Shown piece after piece: positions 11,347-21,600 of a stretch of 40,355 nucleotides of DNA (the stretch's first letter is position 1; every line of letters begins with the position of its first letter). The notes beneath the pieces were generated by a model. It was not told the DNA's origin. It searched no databases and saw nothing but the letters and a program-made list of their open reading frames with translations. The stretch comes from a virus. The position numbers were made by a program, and so were the translations under genes. Location of the stretch: positions 1 through 40,355 of the IMG/VR virus record IMGVR_UViG_3300030110_003279, one strand, 5' to 3'.

Positions 11347-12902
11347 TGGCTAATTTAAATCTTAATGGCAATGTTAGTAAAAATGAAGAAGCTCTTCACT
11401 TAGCATACAGTAATTTAATTACATTTGGTAAGTTATTTAGTCCACAAGACTTTTTAGCATCAGCAACTCCTGGTTTTCATAGAGAAGTTGGTGAATTATT
11501 TTTAAATCCAAAAAAACAACAATTAGCACTAGTTTTACCTAGAGACCATGCAAAATCCACTTTAGCGGCCACTGCTATTATGCATAAGTTCTTATTTGCA
11601 ACAAAAGAAGAGCCACAGTTTATAGCGTGGGTAGGTGAAGCACAAGACCAGGCTGTAGATAACATTTCATGGATTCAAAATCATATTTACAGTAATCCAG
11701 CTATACATTACTACTTTGGAGACTTAGAAGGTGATAAATGGACTAAAACAGAATTTACATTAAAAAATGGCTGTAGAATGATTGGTAAAGGTGCTTCGCA
11801 AAGATTAAGGGGTAAAAAGCAAAATTCTACAAGATATACTGGAATTGTGCTTGATGACTTTGAATCAGAGTTAAATACGAAAACTCCTGATTCTAGAAGA
11901 CAAATTAAAGAATGGGTGACAGCTGCAGTATATCCAGCTATCGATTTTGATAAAAAAGGGTTTTTGTGGTGTAATGGGACTATTGTTCATTATGATAGCT
12001 TTTTAAATGGATTGGTTACAAAACATCAAGAATGTCAAAAAACAGGCGAAGAATTTGCTTGGGAGGTGTTTACTAGAAAAGCTCTTGAAGATGGTAAGCC
12101 TATTTGGCCATCAAGATGGCCTGTTAAGAAATTAGAAGAAAGAAAACAGTTTTATATAGATTCAGGGACACCAGCTAAATTCTATCAAGAGTATATGAAT
12201 CAAGCTAAATCACCTGAAGACCAAATATTTAGCGAGGAAGATATAAATAATGCGCAGTATAAAGGATATGCTAGATTTGACCAAGAATACGATTCATGGT
12301 ACATTAAACTCGATGATGGCAGAAAAGAGTACGTTAATATATACATTGGTGTTGACCCTGCCTCAACAGTTGGTTCTAGGAACGACTATAGTGTTATTAT
12401 GGTTATTGGCGTTACTGATAGCTTTGATTACTATGTTATTGAATATTGGAGGGAACGAGTTTTACCAATGGACTGTGCTGACAAGATATTTGAAATTACA
12501 AAACGATACAAACCGATACGAAGAATAAACATAGAAACTATTGCATACCAAGAAATGCTGAGAGACTATGTTATGAAACGTAGTAAAGCAGAAGGAATGT
12601 TTTTACCAGGTATCGAAAAAGGTATTAAAAATTACAATCAAAAGAAAAAGGATAGATTATTCGAAGGTTTACAACCAATGTTTAAAGCAGGCGCTGTACA
12701 CATAAAAAAAGAAATGCATGAATTTATAGGTGAATTGCTTGATTTTCCAAAAGGAAGTCATGATGATACTATAGATGCATTTTGGCTTGCTACTCAATAT
12801 GCTAAGGGCCAACCCAAGCTAAAGAAAAAGACTAAAAATAAATCTGGCGTGTGGGCAAAACCAAAAAAAGCATATAATTGGTTGACTGGAGCCAGAAAGT
12901 AA
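11346..12902 (+). CDS. terL: terminase large subunit
   Basis: 518 aa. Motor ATPase: deviant Walker A PRDHAKST at residues 65-72 (K70), Walker B TGIVLDD at 165-171, and a motif III-like NGTIVHYDS at 210-218. C-terminal RuvC/RNase H-like nuclease: YIGVDPAS with D337, INIETIAYQ with E397, and GSHDDTIDA with D473/D474/D477. It cuts concatemeric DNA and drives it into the prohead through the portal. Start chosen by TAATGG overlap. Followed by a promoter-like sequence inside its 3' end and then the portal. Confidence 0.93.
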   Translation: MANLNLNGNVSKNEEALHLAYSNLITFGKLFSPQDFLASATPGFHREVGELFLNPKKQQLALVLPRDHAKSTLAATAIMHKFLFATKEEPQFIAWVGEAQDQAVDNISWIQNHIYSNPAIHYYFGDLEGDKWTKTEFTLKNGCRMIGKGASQRLRGKKQNSTRYTGIVLDDFESELNTKTPDSRRQIKEWVTAAVYPAIDFDKKGFLWCNGTIVHYDSFLNGLVTKHQECQKTGEEFAWEVFTRKALEDGKPIWPSRWPVKKLEERKQFYIDSGTPAKFYQEYMNQAKSPEDQIFSEEDINNAQYKGYARFDQEYDSWYIKLDDGRKEYVNIYIGVDPASTVGSRNDYSVIMVIGVTDSFDYYVIEYWRERVLPMDCADKIFEITKRYKPIRRINIETIAYQEMLRDYVMKRSKAEGMFLPGIEKGIKNYNQKKKDRLFEGLQPMFKAGAVHIKKEMHEFIGELLDFPKGSHDDTIDAFWLATQYAKGQPKLKKKTKNKSGVWAKPKKAYNWLTGARK

Positions 12903-12911
12903 TGCTATATT
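12882..12911 (+). promoter_or_regulatory. candidate sigma70 promoter for portal and head genes
   Basis: TTGACT at 12882-12887, an 18-bp spacer and TATATT at 12906-12911 with an upstream TG (extended -10). This is among the best promoter matches seen in the window. Transcription would begin at about 12918, at the portal ATG itself (12919), implying a leaderless or nearly leaderless transcript. Confidence 0.45.
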
Positions 12912-12922
12912 ATACACTATGA
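12902..12922 (+). other. six-codon coupling mini-ORF between TerL and portal
   Basis: ATG 12902 overlaps the TerL stop (TAATG), runs MLYYTL and stops at TGA 12920-12922, overlapping the portal ATG at 12919 (ATGA). It would let ribosomes leaving TerL reinitiate on the portal gene, which has no SD of its own. Confidence 0.4.
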
Positions 12923-14961
12923 TACAAGAAGATTTAAGGGTAAAAGAGATAAATGAACTGTTTGACAGGTGGAGAGATGCCAGAAAAGACTGGGATGTAG
13001 CTGCCAGAGAAGATATTGACTTTTATCTAGGTAACCATTTTTCAGCGGAAGAGCTTGATGAGCTTGATTCACGAAACCAATCATCTATGCCGATGGATAG
13101 GCTATATGCTGCTATTGAACAGTTTAAAGCTATTATTACATCTAAGCAGCCTAAGTTTAGTGCTATTGGTAGGGAAGACTCTGACAGTAGACTAGCAAGC
13201 GTTTGGAAAACTATATTAGAGTATGTTTGGGATAAATCGGATGGTGATGAAGTTTTTAAACAAGTAGTACATGATTACGCTGTTACAGGTTTAGGTTATT
13301 TTTATGCATACTTAGATAGAGATGCTGATTTTGGTAGAGGTGAAGTTAAATTTACATATGTAGACCCTTTTAGAGTTTATGTTGACCCTAATTCAAGACA
13401 CAAATATTTTGATGATGCTTCAGGTATTATTGTATCAACTATATTAACTAGACAACAGTTAATAGATTTATACCCACAAATGAGTCAACCAATTAGCGAA
13501 GACTCAGAAAAATTATTAATAGATGAAATAGCAACATTTAATAAAGAGGAGGATTATCCTGATGCAACTAATAAAACAACTATGGAAAGCTTTACACCAG
13601 ATAATACAAAAGATAAAGACTATCATATCGAAAAGTATAGACTTCTTGAACATTACAAAAAGGTAAGAGTTCCGTATTATAGAGTTGTAGATGCCAGAAG
13701 TGGCGATGAAAGAATTATGACTCAAGAACAATTTTCTGTTATGGCAGAGGATAGAGATTTTGCAGCAGCAATTGAAGCTGGTTTAATAGATTTTGTAGAA
13801 GTTACACAACCAAGAATTAAATTAACATGTACTGTTGGTCAAATAGTTTTATATGAGATGATATGCGATACAGATATATATCCTGTTATACCAGCACCAA
13901 ACATTTGGACTAACACTCCATACCCAATGAGTGATGTTAGAAAGAATAAAGCGTTTCAAAGGTTCCTCAACAAGACGGTTTCCCTCATTACATCACACGC
14001 ACAAGCTTCAGCAGGTTTGAAGCTCTTAGTTCCTCAAGGTAGTGTTAGTGATATTGAAGAGTTAGAAAGAGATTGGGCTAACCCTAACGCTACTATCGAA
14101 TATGACCCATCTTTTGGGGAACCTCATTTTCCATCACCTCAACCATTATCAGGTAGTATTTTAACATTACCTAAGATGATTGAAGGTTATATTGATTTAA
14201 ATATGGGTATTTTTGAAATGATGCAAGGTAGTAGTGATGCAGCGCCAAGAACTTACTCAGCTACAATGATGATGGAGAATGTTGGGCAAAGACGTTCAAA
14301 ATCTAAATTAAGAGATATTGAAGGGTCAATGAAGAGATTAGGCCAAGTTGTATATAATATGGCTAGACAACATTATAGATTTAAAAAGACATTTAGAATA
14401 GTACAACCTAACAATGATATAAATGAGTTTACAGTAAACGCTCGTTTATATGATGACAAAACTAACGAACTACAATCAATAGAAAATGATATAACAGTAG
14501 GTCAGTTTGATATACGAATACTTGGAGGCTCTACACTACCTTCTAATAAATATGGAGAGTTTCAACTGTATATGGAAGCTTACCAAGCTGGTTTAATAGA
14601 TAGGGTAGAAGCATTGAAGAAAACAGAAATATTCGATAAACAAGGGGTATTGCAAAGAACTGACGAAGTTAGTAAATTACAAGGTATGTTACAGCAAGCA
14701 CAAGAGCAGCTTAAAAAATTAGGTGGCGACTTACAAACTGCAGACAGAGAAAGTGTTGCAGCTAGAAAACGTACAGAAGTAGAAAAATTCAAAAGCCAAT
14801 TGGCAGAGCAAAAATATGAGTCTCGTGCCGCTAATAAGTTGGCAACTGGTAGACTAAAAGATGCGGTTAAACTAGAGTCAGAGAAATTACGAGATAATAC
14901 TCGTGGTCAAACTCAAAAAGGACAACAGAAATCGCAGGAAGGAAATACAACTAATGAATAA
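12919..14961 (+). CDS. portal protein (P22-like)
   Basis: 680 aa. Forms the dodecameric DNA channel at the capsid vertex. The N-terminal region (RWRDARKDWDVAAREDIDFY, then YAAIEQFKAIITSKQPKF), the central YVDPFRVYVDP segment, and TAPNIWTNTPY-like and FEMMQGSSDAAPRTYSATMM segments fit P22/podovirus-type portals. Residues about 590-680 form a long charged coiled coil with Gln-rich tail, longer than needed for the core fold. Position between TerL and scaffold is canonical. No SD; start probably via coupling or a leaderless transcript. Confidence 0.85.
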   Translation: MIQEDLRVKEINELFDRWRDARKDWDVAAREDIDFYLGNHFSAEELDELDSRNQSSMPMDRLYAAIEQFKAIITSKQPKFSAIGREDSDSRLASVWKTILEYVWDKSDGDEVFKQVVHDYAVTGLGYFYAYLDRDADFGRGEVKFTYVDPFRVYVDPNSRHKYFDDASGIIVSTILTRQQLIDLYPQMSQPISEDSEKLLIDEIATFNKEEDYPDATNKTTMESFTPDNTKDKDYHIEKYRLLEHYKKVRVPYYRVVDARSGDERIMTQEQFSVMAEDRDFAAAIEAGLIDFVEVTQPRIKLTCTVGQIVLYEMICDTDIYPVIPAPNIWTNTPYPMSDVRKNKAFQRFLNKTVSLITSHAQASAGLKLLVPQGSVSDIEELERDWANPNATIEYDPSFGEPHFPSPQPLSGSILTLPKMIEGYIDLNMGIFEMMQGSSDAAPRTYSATMMMENVGQRRSKSKLRDIEGSMKRLGQVVYNMARQHYRFKKTFRIVQPNNDINEFTVNARLYDDKTNELQSIENDITVGQFDIRILGGSTLPSNKYGEFQLYMEAYQAGLIDRVEALKKTEIFDKQGVLQRTDEVSKLQGMLQQAQEQLKKLGGDLQTADRESVAARKRTEVEKFKSQLAEQKYESRAANKLATGRLKDAVKLESEKLRDNTRGQTQKGQQKSQEGNTTNE

Positions 14962-15676
14962 CGCATATGAAGACGGACATCAAGAAGGTGAAACCGTTGA
15001 TAATGTAGGGCAAGACGATAACGCAAATACGCAAGAGGGTTCTGGAAACTGGGAAGACCAAGCAAAATACTTCCAAAGTGAAAAGGATAAACTCGCAGCG
15101 GAAAACTCTAAACTAAAGCAATATGAAAAAATAGGGCAATTATTGGAATCACGTCCAGATATAACCCAAACTATAACTGGTATGGTACAAGGACAAGGTC
15201 AACCAACACAACCTCAACGTATTGAATTAGATAAAGATGAATTTGACCCATGGGAAGCCTATAATGACCCTCAGTCTAAATCGTACAAGTTCAGACAACA
15301 AGAATTACAGGACTCTATTAATGGAGCTGTCAACCAACAAATGCAAGGATTACAAAGAAATCAAGGCGAAATGCAATTAAAGACCGAACTACAACAAAGA
15401 GGCTTAGGCCCAGAAGAAGTAGACTCTTTTATGAATTTTGCAGCTCAAAATCCTGCTGAGTATGGTGTTGATGGTGCTATTAAAATGTGGAGAGCTGTTG
15501 TTGAGTCTGGAGACAATCAGCAAGTAGAAAGACCACTTGATGGTGTTCGTCAAACGCAGGGTACACCTGCACAAGGTGGAGTATTACAAGGTCAAGCACC
15601 TCAAACTCCTAAAAATGACGTAGACTCTATATGGGATGGTGTTATGCAGGCTGGTGGACGTACGAAAGTATTGTAA
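14954..15676 (+). CDS. capsid scaffolding protein
   Basis: 240 aa from ATG 14954 (AAGGAAATACAACTA upstream; overlaps the portal stop). A longer frame from 14903 lies within the portal and is rejected. Acidic, Gln/Asn-rich low-complexity ends around a helical middle (EKDKLAAENSKLKQYEKIGQ and QQELQDSINGAVNQQMQGLQ), the usual look of phage scaffolds. It sits directly before the major capsid gene. Expected to guide procapsid assembly and then exit or be degraded. Confidence 0.8.
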   Translation: MNNAYEDGHQEGETVDNVGQDDNANTQEGSGNWEDQAKYFQSEKDKLAAENSKLKQYEKIGQLLESRPDITQTITGMVQGQGQPTQPQRIELDKDEFDPWEAYNDPQSKSYKFRQQELQDSINGAVNQQMQGLQRNQGEMQLKTELQQRGLGPEEVDSFMNFAAQNPAEYGVDGAIKMWRAVVESGDNQQVERPLDGVRQTQGTPAQGGVLQGQAPQTPKNDVDSIWDGVMQAGGRTKVL

Positions 15677-15704
15677 ACATAAATGTATAAACAAGGAGAA
15701 ATAA

Positions 15705-17057
15705 ATGCCTACTTATAATGGTGGACAAGTAAAATTTGGTACTCCTGGGGGTAATACTACAGATAGTGCAAATTTAAGCACAAGAAGACTGTACGACTTT
15801 AGTGATAGAGTTGCAGAGTTAAGCCCAGAAGAATCGCCATTTTTTGTATACTTGTCAAAAGTTGGAAAAGTCCCAACATCGGATAGTCAATTCCGATTTT
15901 TAGAAGATAGAACAAAAATAGCAATGACTGATAGAAGTTTTTTGCATGCAGGAGGAGGTACTGTAAATCTTGTAGCTGAAGGCGGAACTATGGAAATGAG
16001 TTTTGACACAGTTGGAGGAGCATCAGTAGATTGGTTGGTTCCAGGAATGATGGTTGCAATTTCATTAAATGCTACAGCATCAGGTACAACACCTTCATAC
16101 GGAACTGTTAGAATTAACTCAGTTACAGATGCAGGTGCAACAACAACATGCAATATTACTTCGGTATCTACTGTTGGTGGTGCTGCAATGGCTATAACTG
16201 ATAATGCTCAATGTACAGTAATTGGTACTTCATTTGGTGAAGGTTCAGGCGCTCCAGACGTATGGTCAGAAGAGCTTGATAATGGATTTGGTTATACTCA
16301 AATCTTTAAAACAGCTTGTGAAATGTCTAATACTGCTAGAGCAACAGTTTATCGTGGTTACGCTGATGAATGGCAAAGAATATGGAATCTTAAATTAAGA
16401 GAACATAAAATTGACATTGAAAGAGCAATGTTGTTTGGTCAGCAAGCTTCAAGAAGCGGAGTTCAATATACTGATGGTGTTATTGGTCAAATAATAAGAA
16501 ATTCTACAGTTGAAGGTGGTGGCGGACAGTTATCATATACAACTGATAAATCTTATTATAAATCAAATACAGCAGCTCAATGGACTTATGATGATTTACT
16601 TACTGACTTTGAAGTAATATTTGACCCTGCAAGAGGAGGAAGTTCTTCTAAGTTAGGGTTAGCTTCATTACCAGTAATGTCTCATTTTAATAAAATGGGA
16701 GATGGTGGTTTTATTGACAGCTCAACTCTTGACACTCAATCTCAATATATGATTGAAAGAGCGCAAGGAACATTTGGTCATAAAGTTATGAAAATAGACA
16801 CTATACATGGAGATTTAACTTTGGTTAAAGAACCATTGTTTAGAGGTTTTGCAGCTGGATTTCTTGGTTTAGTTGATTTAGACCACGTTTCATATAGACC
16901 TCTAATTGGTAATGGTATGAATAGAGATACTTCTATTACAACCAATGTGCAACAAGCAGATGAAGATTTACGAAAAGATATGATTCTTACAGAAGCAGGT
17001 CTTGAAGTAACTTTACCTGAAACACATGCACTTATCAATCTGGAAGGAGTTAACTAA
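15705..17057 (+). CDS. major capsid protein (HK97-fold, inferred)
   Basis: 450 aa with a strong SD (AAGGAGAAATAA). The N-arm region (RLYDFSDRVAELSPEESPFF), then a variable Ser/Thr/Gly-rich inserted beta domain (about residues 75-175), and YRGYADEWQRIWNLKLREHK with DIERAMLFGQQA typical of capsid spine helices. The C-terminal part (LASLPVMSHFNKMG, FGHKVMKIDTIHGDLTLVKE, FLGLVDLDHVSYRPL) follows the order of marine podovirus/SU10-type capsid proteins. Position after scaffold supports the call. The inserted domain may stabilise the shell. Confidence 0.85.
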   Translation: MPTYNGGQVKFGTPGGNTTDSANLSTRRLYDFSDRVAELSPEESPFFVYLSKVGKVPTSDSQFRFLEDRTKIAMTDRSFLHAGGGTVNLVAEGGTMEMSFDTVGGASVDWLVPGMMVAISLNATASGTTPSYGTVRINSVTDAGATTTCNITSVSTVGGAAMAITDNAQCTVIGTSFGEGSGAPDVWSEELDNGFGYTQIFKTACEMSNTARATVYRGYADEWQRIWNLKLREHKIDIERAMLFGQQASRSGVQYTDGVIGQIIRNSTVEGGGGQLSYTTDKSYYKSNTAAQWTYDDLLTDFEVIFDPARGGSSSKLGLASLPVMSHFNKMGDGGFIDSSTLDTQSQYMIERAQGTFGHKVMKIDTIHGDLTLVKEPLFRGFAAGFLGLVDLDHVSYRPLIGNGMNRDTSITTNVQQADEDLRKDMILTEAGLEVTLPETHALINLEGVN

Positions 17058-17058
17058 T

Positions 17059-17487
17059 ATGAGAAGTGATATATTAAATGCTAACAGCAATTCTTTTGGA
17101 GAGCTTGGTTTATCTGATAACGCTAAACTTGATGTTTATGTAGCTCATATTACTGTAGCTAACGGTGCAACAACAGGCAAAGAAAGTGCAATTGGTATGC
17201 CTAATAATTTTGTACCAATGGCAGTAGCAGTTACAGCTTTAAATGCTAGTACAAATACTACAAATCTAGTTGACGTTGGAGACGATGGCGACACTGATGG
17301 GTATGTGGATGGTGCAGCATTAGCTTGCGGTCAAAGCGCAGGTTTTAAAGGCTTGTTAAGATGCAATGGCGCTTTAATTAGTTCTGAAAATGCAGCGGAT
17401 GAAGTAGAAATTGTTGTTTCTGCTGACCCAGGTGCTGCTACATTAGAGTTAAAGCTAGAAATCATTGGAATAGCTCAAAAATCATAA
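17059..17487 (+). CDS. capsid decoration/head-stabilising protein candidate
   Basis: 142 aa from ATG 17059 (GGAAGGAGTTAACTAAT); a longer in-frame start at 17026 lies within the capsid gene and is rejected. Small, neutral, Ala/Thr/Gly/Asn-rich beta-type protein (LDVYVAHITVANGATTGKES, PMAVAVTALNASTNTTNLVD, LELKLEIIGIAQKS) without catalytic motifs. Immediate position after the major capsid gene is typical of decoration proteins. No specific family recognised. Confidence 0.6.
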   Translation: MRSDILNANSNSFGELGLSDNAKLDVYVAHITVANGATTGKESAIGMPNNFVPMAVAVTALNASTNTTNLVDVGDDGDTDGYVDGAALACGQSAGFKGLLRCNGALISSENAADEVEIVVSADPGAATLELKLEIIGIAQKS

Positions 17488-17629
17488 CCAAATAAATAAG
17501 GTTAAATAGTTTTGTAGAACTATGGGGTAAATCATATAAAAGGTTTACCCCGAATCTACTAAGAATTTTTTAAAATAGTACGTTCATGCTCTGGCAGAGC
17601 TTTAAGTACACTCAAACAAGGAGGATAAA
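17488..17629 (+). promoter_or_regulatory. 142-bp intergenic region with three hairpins and a possible promoter
   Basis: Contains GGGGTAAA/TTTACCCC (17524-17531 with 17544-17551), TAGTT/AACTA just before it, and GCTCT-GGC-AGAGC at 17588-17600 flanked by GTAC on both sides. A T6 run about 14 nt after the first main stem gives only weak terminator character. TTGTAG (17512-17517) and TATAAA (17535-17540), 17 bp apart, form a modest promoter. Probably tunes capsid versus downstream expression (partial terminator, RNA-end stabiliser or new promoter). Confidence 0.5.
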
Positions 17630-17935
17630 ATGCCAACATCAAGTCTTAATAAACTTACAGTCGTAGAAGCACAAAATGCTGCTTTAGGTCAGGCTGGAGC
17701 TATAGTTGAAACTGGAACTAATGCAATTACAGGAAAAAGTATTGTAGCTATTCAATTTATAGAAGATACAGTATTTTCAGTTTTAACACCAGCAGACACT
17801 ACAAATGGGTATGGTGTACCCGCAGCTAATGGAGATACATTAGCATCTGTAACATTACCAGCAGGAATGACAATATATGGTAGGTGGACTGCATTTACAT
17901 TGGCATCTGGTAAAGTAATAGCTTATATAGGTTAA
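17630..17935 (+). CDS. small virion structural protein candidate, 101 aa
   Basis: Excellent SD (CAAGGAGGATAAA). Beta-rich protein: KSIVAIQFIEDTVFSVLTPA, DTLASVTLPAGMTIYGRWTA, FTLASGKVIAYIG. The ending L-P-A-G-[MV]-T-I-Y-G-R-W-T followed by S-G-K-V-I-A-Y is a pattern I recall in small structural proteins of marine phages, function unassigned. Its position after the capsid genes and before the LamG proteins, with the strongest SD in the area, suggests a high-copy virion protein. Confidence 0.55.
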   Translation: MPTSSLNKLTVVEAQNAALGQAGAIVETGTNAITGKSIVAIQFIEDTVFSVLTPADTTNGYGVPAANGDTLASVTLPAGMTIYGRWTAFTLASGKVIAYIG

Positions 17936-17936
17936 T

Positions 17937-18683
17937 ATGCCTTTAGGATTAGGTAGTAACTTATCAAGAGCAATTTCTAAACCTATAACACCTGGTATAG
18001 TAACAGATAACCTCGTACTAAAACATAACTATAATGCAGGCAGTGTAGTACCTTGTAGTGATGGTGCTGCATTTTTTGATGGTACTGATGATTATATAGA
18101 ATGTGGAACTACAAACTTAAATCCAAATTCTATTACAGCTGCCGCATGGGTTCGACTTCCTGGAGAGGCTCCAACTGATAGTTATCTTAGAATAGTAGTA
18201 GGAGATGGTGATGAAAAGTCTTGGCATTTAAGATACGACAAATCAGGTGGTAGATTTGTTGGAAGATTTTCTGTTAATGGCTCGGATATAGAACTTTGCT
18301 CGACAGATTCAACGTATACAGACTATAGCAAATGGTATTACGTTGCTGTTAATTATAACTCTTCAAATGGAGAATGTAAAATATATGTAGACGGTGTTCA
18401 TGATGGTACTGATAGTGGTGGTATTACAGGAAATCTACATGTACCAAGCACACCTGTTGTAAGAATTGGTCAAGAAACTAATGCAACTACTAATAATTGG
18501 GATGGATATATATGTAATGTAGGTATATGGTCATCAGTATTAACACAACCACAAATTAAATCTATAATGAACAAGAATTATGCTGGATTAACATCTAGCG
18601 AAAAAACAAATTTAGTATCATGGTGGAATCTTAGCGCAGATGCTAATGATTCACATGGCTCAAATAATGGGACACTTTCATAA
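17937..18683 (+). CDS. LamG/concanavalin-A-like domain virion protein, 248 aa
   Basis: Residues about 45-205 form one LamG domain: AAFFDGTDDYIECGTTNLNP, ITAAAWVRLPGE, SKWYYVAVNYNSSNGECKIY and VDGVHDGT, DGYICNVGIWSSVLTQPQIK. These are the F-D-G-x-x-D-Y-[IV], [IV]-x-x-W-[VF], W-x-x-V-x-x-x-[YF] and IYVDG hallmarks. Such domains bind glycans and often decorate heads or fibres. A C-terminal segment (NLVSWWNLSADANDSHGSNN) is the usual tail of phage LamG modules. Overlaps the next LamG gene by one base (TAATG). Confidence 0.75.
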   Translation: MPLGLGSNLSRAISKPITPGIVTDNLVLKHNYNAGSVVPCSDGAAFFDGTDDYIECGTTNLNPNSITAAAWVRLPGEAPTDSYLRIVVGDGDEKSWHLRYDKSGGRFVGRFSVNGSDIELCSTDSTYTDYSKWYYVAVNYNSSNGECKIYVDGVHDGTDSGGITGNLHVPSTPVVRIGQETNATTNNWDGYICNVGIWSSVLTQPQIKSIMNKNYAGLTSSEKTNLVSWWNLSADANDSHGSNNGTLS

Positions 18684-21600
18684 TGCCAGCTACAATACAA
18701 AATATATTAAAACCAACACGAGCTAGAGGATTAGATACTTCTGGTAACAACAATCATGCACAAATATATTCAGGTAGAGCATTAGAGTTTGATGGTGTTA
18801 CTGATTATTTAGATACAGGAATGACTGAATTAACTTCAAATGGTAAATTTACTATTGCTGGATGGTTTTACATTAATAAAACTAATAGTTCTGATGCTAC
18901 AATTTGGAGTATAGCTGATTGGGAAACTTCTTCTATTAGAGGTATAGTTATGAGAATTAGTAGTAGTGATTTAAAAATACAAATAGGAAAAGCTGGTAGT
19001 AGCACATATTCTGCTCAATTAATTATAGATAATAGTGATAATGACGAATTTCAAGGATTATGGAATAGTTGGCATCGTTATGTTGTTACAGTAGATAGTG
19101 ACGCATCTGGAGATACTAATTCTACATATAGAACTTTAAATTGTTATGTTGATGGTGTTTTAGTTGCTAATGAAGATTTTGATAATACACCTAATCACTT
19201 TCAATCGGAAAATGGAAAAACATTTAAAATAGGTAAAGGAGATGTAAACGCAGGTACTTCTTATGCTTCTATGAAAGCATCTGATGTTCAATTTTGGGAT
19301 AAAGTGTGGACACAAGATGATGTAACCTATGATTATCTTAACCCAGAACAATTAGCATTAAATAGAGGTGGTAACACTGTAACAGGTGTAGGTACACAGT
19401 TAACTGAATCTAATCTTAAACTATGGTACCCAATGAATGAAGGTCATAGAGGTGACCAATATTTTATAAGTGACGCTTCTAGTGTAGGTCTTGGTGAAAA
19501 TATTGTTGATGAAGCAGTATCTACAGGAGATAGTGTATCTGGATTACAAGATTTTGGAGATACCGCCTTATCTGTAGAAGATGGAGCGATAAAAGTTCTT
19601 TACAATACTCATGCAAGTGGTATGTATTTTTATTTAAGAGATACTAATATTCTTACTAAAGACTTAGTTGTAGGCAGAACTTATAAAATAACTCTTAGAG
19701 CAAAAATGTCTGATAGTCAAGTAACTTTTAAGATACAAGGAGCAACTCCATCTTTTATAGGAGACACTCTAACATCTACAGAATATGTGGAAACTAGTTT
19801 AATTTTTAAAGCAACCTCACCAACAGGTCATTACTTTTTTACTCATTTTGATGATGCTGGAAGTCGAGTTTCAGGACAAACAGCTTTGTATATAGACTCT
19901 ATGACTGTCAAGCCAATCAATGGAACAAACAACGCAACAACTGTATTTTATGGTGAAGAGCAAATAACTGATTCTAAAAATAGAGACTTTGGTTCATCTA
20001 GCGATTGGGCTGTTTTGAATATTGCAGGTGGAAGTTTAACTGAACCATCTAATAAATTACAAATAGTAACATCGACAGATGAAGAAAGTGAAGGTGCGCA
20101 ATTAGCTATAGCTGAGTTTACAACTCCTGTTATTGGGAGAACATATAGAATTTCAGCAACAATGCAACAAACATCGGGTGCTACTACTCCTCAAATAGGA
20201 TTTCAATATGCAGGGACTGGAAGTTCTTATTTTAATATATCAGCATCTGCTGTTACTTACACTAAAGATATAGTGGCAGTAAATACTACGGGAAATCTTA
20301 AAATTTTTAATACTTCTAGTGCTAGTTCTACTACTTTTACAATAGACGATGTATCAGTTAAAGAAGTAGGTATAGCAACAGGATGGACAGATGCAGACCA
20401 ACAACTTGATATACCTCAAACAGCATTACAGTCTTATAATGAGTTAGGTTGGAATAACCAAGCTAGTTCAACTCCAGCCAAAGTAAATGCATTTACTCCT
20501 GATTTAGGAACAGGTAATTTTTCTATATCTTTTTGTATGCTTGATAAAGATGTATCAACAAATACAAGATTTATGGCTATGAATCATTCAAGTAATGCAG
20601 GAAGATTTATTTTTCAACAAAATGCTGGTAGATTAAAGCTTTATGCAAATACCTTTAGCGACCCTTCAGACTCAGGAACAACTCAAGCTGTAGGATATAG
20701 TGCGATAAGTAGTTATTGTCTTTCTTCAGGTAAATGGCATCATGTTGTAGCCTCTTTTGATAGAAGTGCTGACCTTGTTAAGTGTTATGTAGATGGAGTA
20801 TATCAAGATACTGACCTTGATATTTCTTCATTAACTGGAAGTTTTAATGCTGGTTCAGAATTTAATTTCTATAATTATACCGATTATTTACAAGGAAGTG
20901 TAACTGAAATAGCTATGTGGAAAGGTGTTGTATTAGATGCTGATGATGCAGCAGAGCTTTATAATGAAGGTAAAATATTAGACGCTTTAACCCATAGTAA
21001 AACTTCTTACTTGTTAAACTATTGGAGAAATACTGGTTTAGGATTATGGCAAGACTTAAAAGGTTCAGCACATATCACACATAATAATATGACAAATACA
21101 ATGCTTATTACAGCAGGTGTAGACAGTTCAAGAGATTCACAAGGGTTCTTGATGAACAGACAAAAACTTACTAATAGTTTGAATTTTCCAAAAGGTGGTT
21201 CAAGAGGAGATGCTTCAATATACGATGAAGCAGCTGTAGTTCAAGATAGTTCTACATTAGATATAACAGGAGATTTTACAATAAGTTTTTGGGTGAAATT
21301 TAAAGAGCATGCTACTTCTAGCACAAGATATAATTTAATTATGAAAAAAGTATCTTGGGATGGAAATGGTTTTGGTATACATCAACATACTGGCAAATCA
21401 ATGCTAGTTGAATATGCTTATAATGGTAGTAGTGGTAATCAGCAATATAGTTCTGGAAGTAACAGTATAGATACTTTAGATGTATGGTATCATGTTTGCT
21501 TTACTCACGAAGATTCAGTTAAAGATGCTTGGTATGTTACAAAAAGTACTAGTGCTACCTTAACTAATACCGCCAATAATACTACTGCTGCTGATGATGG

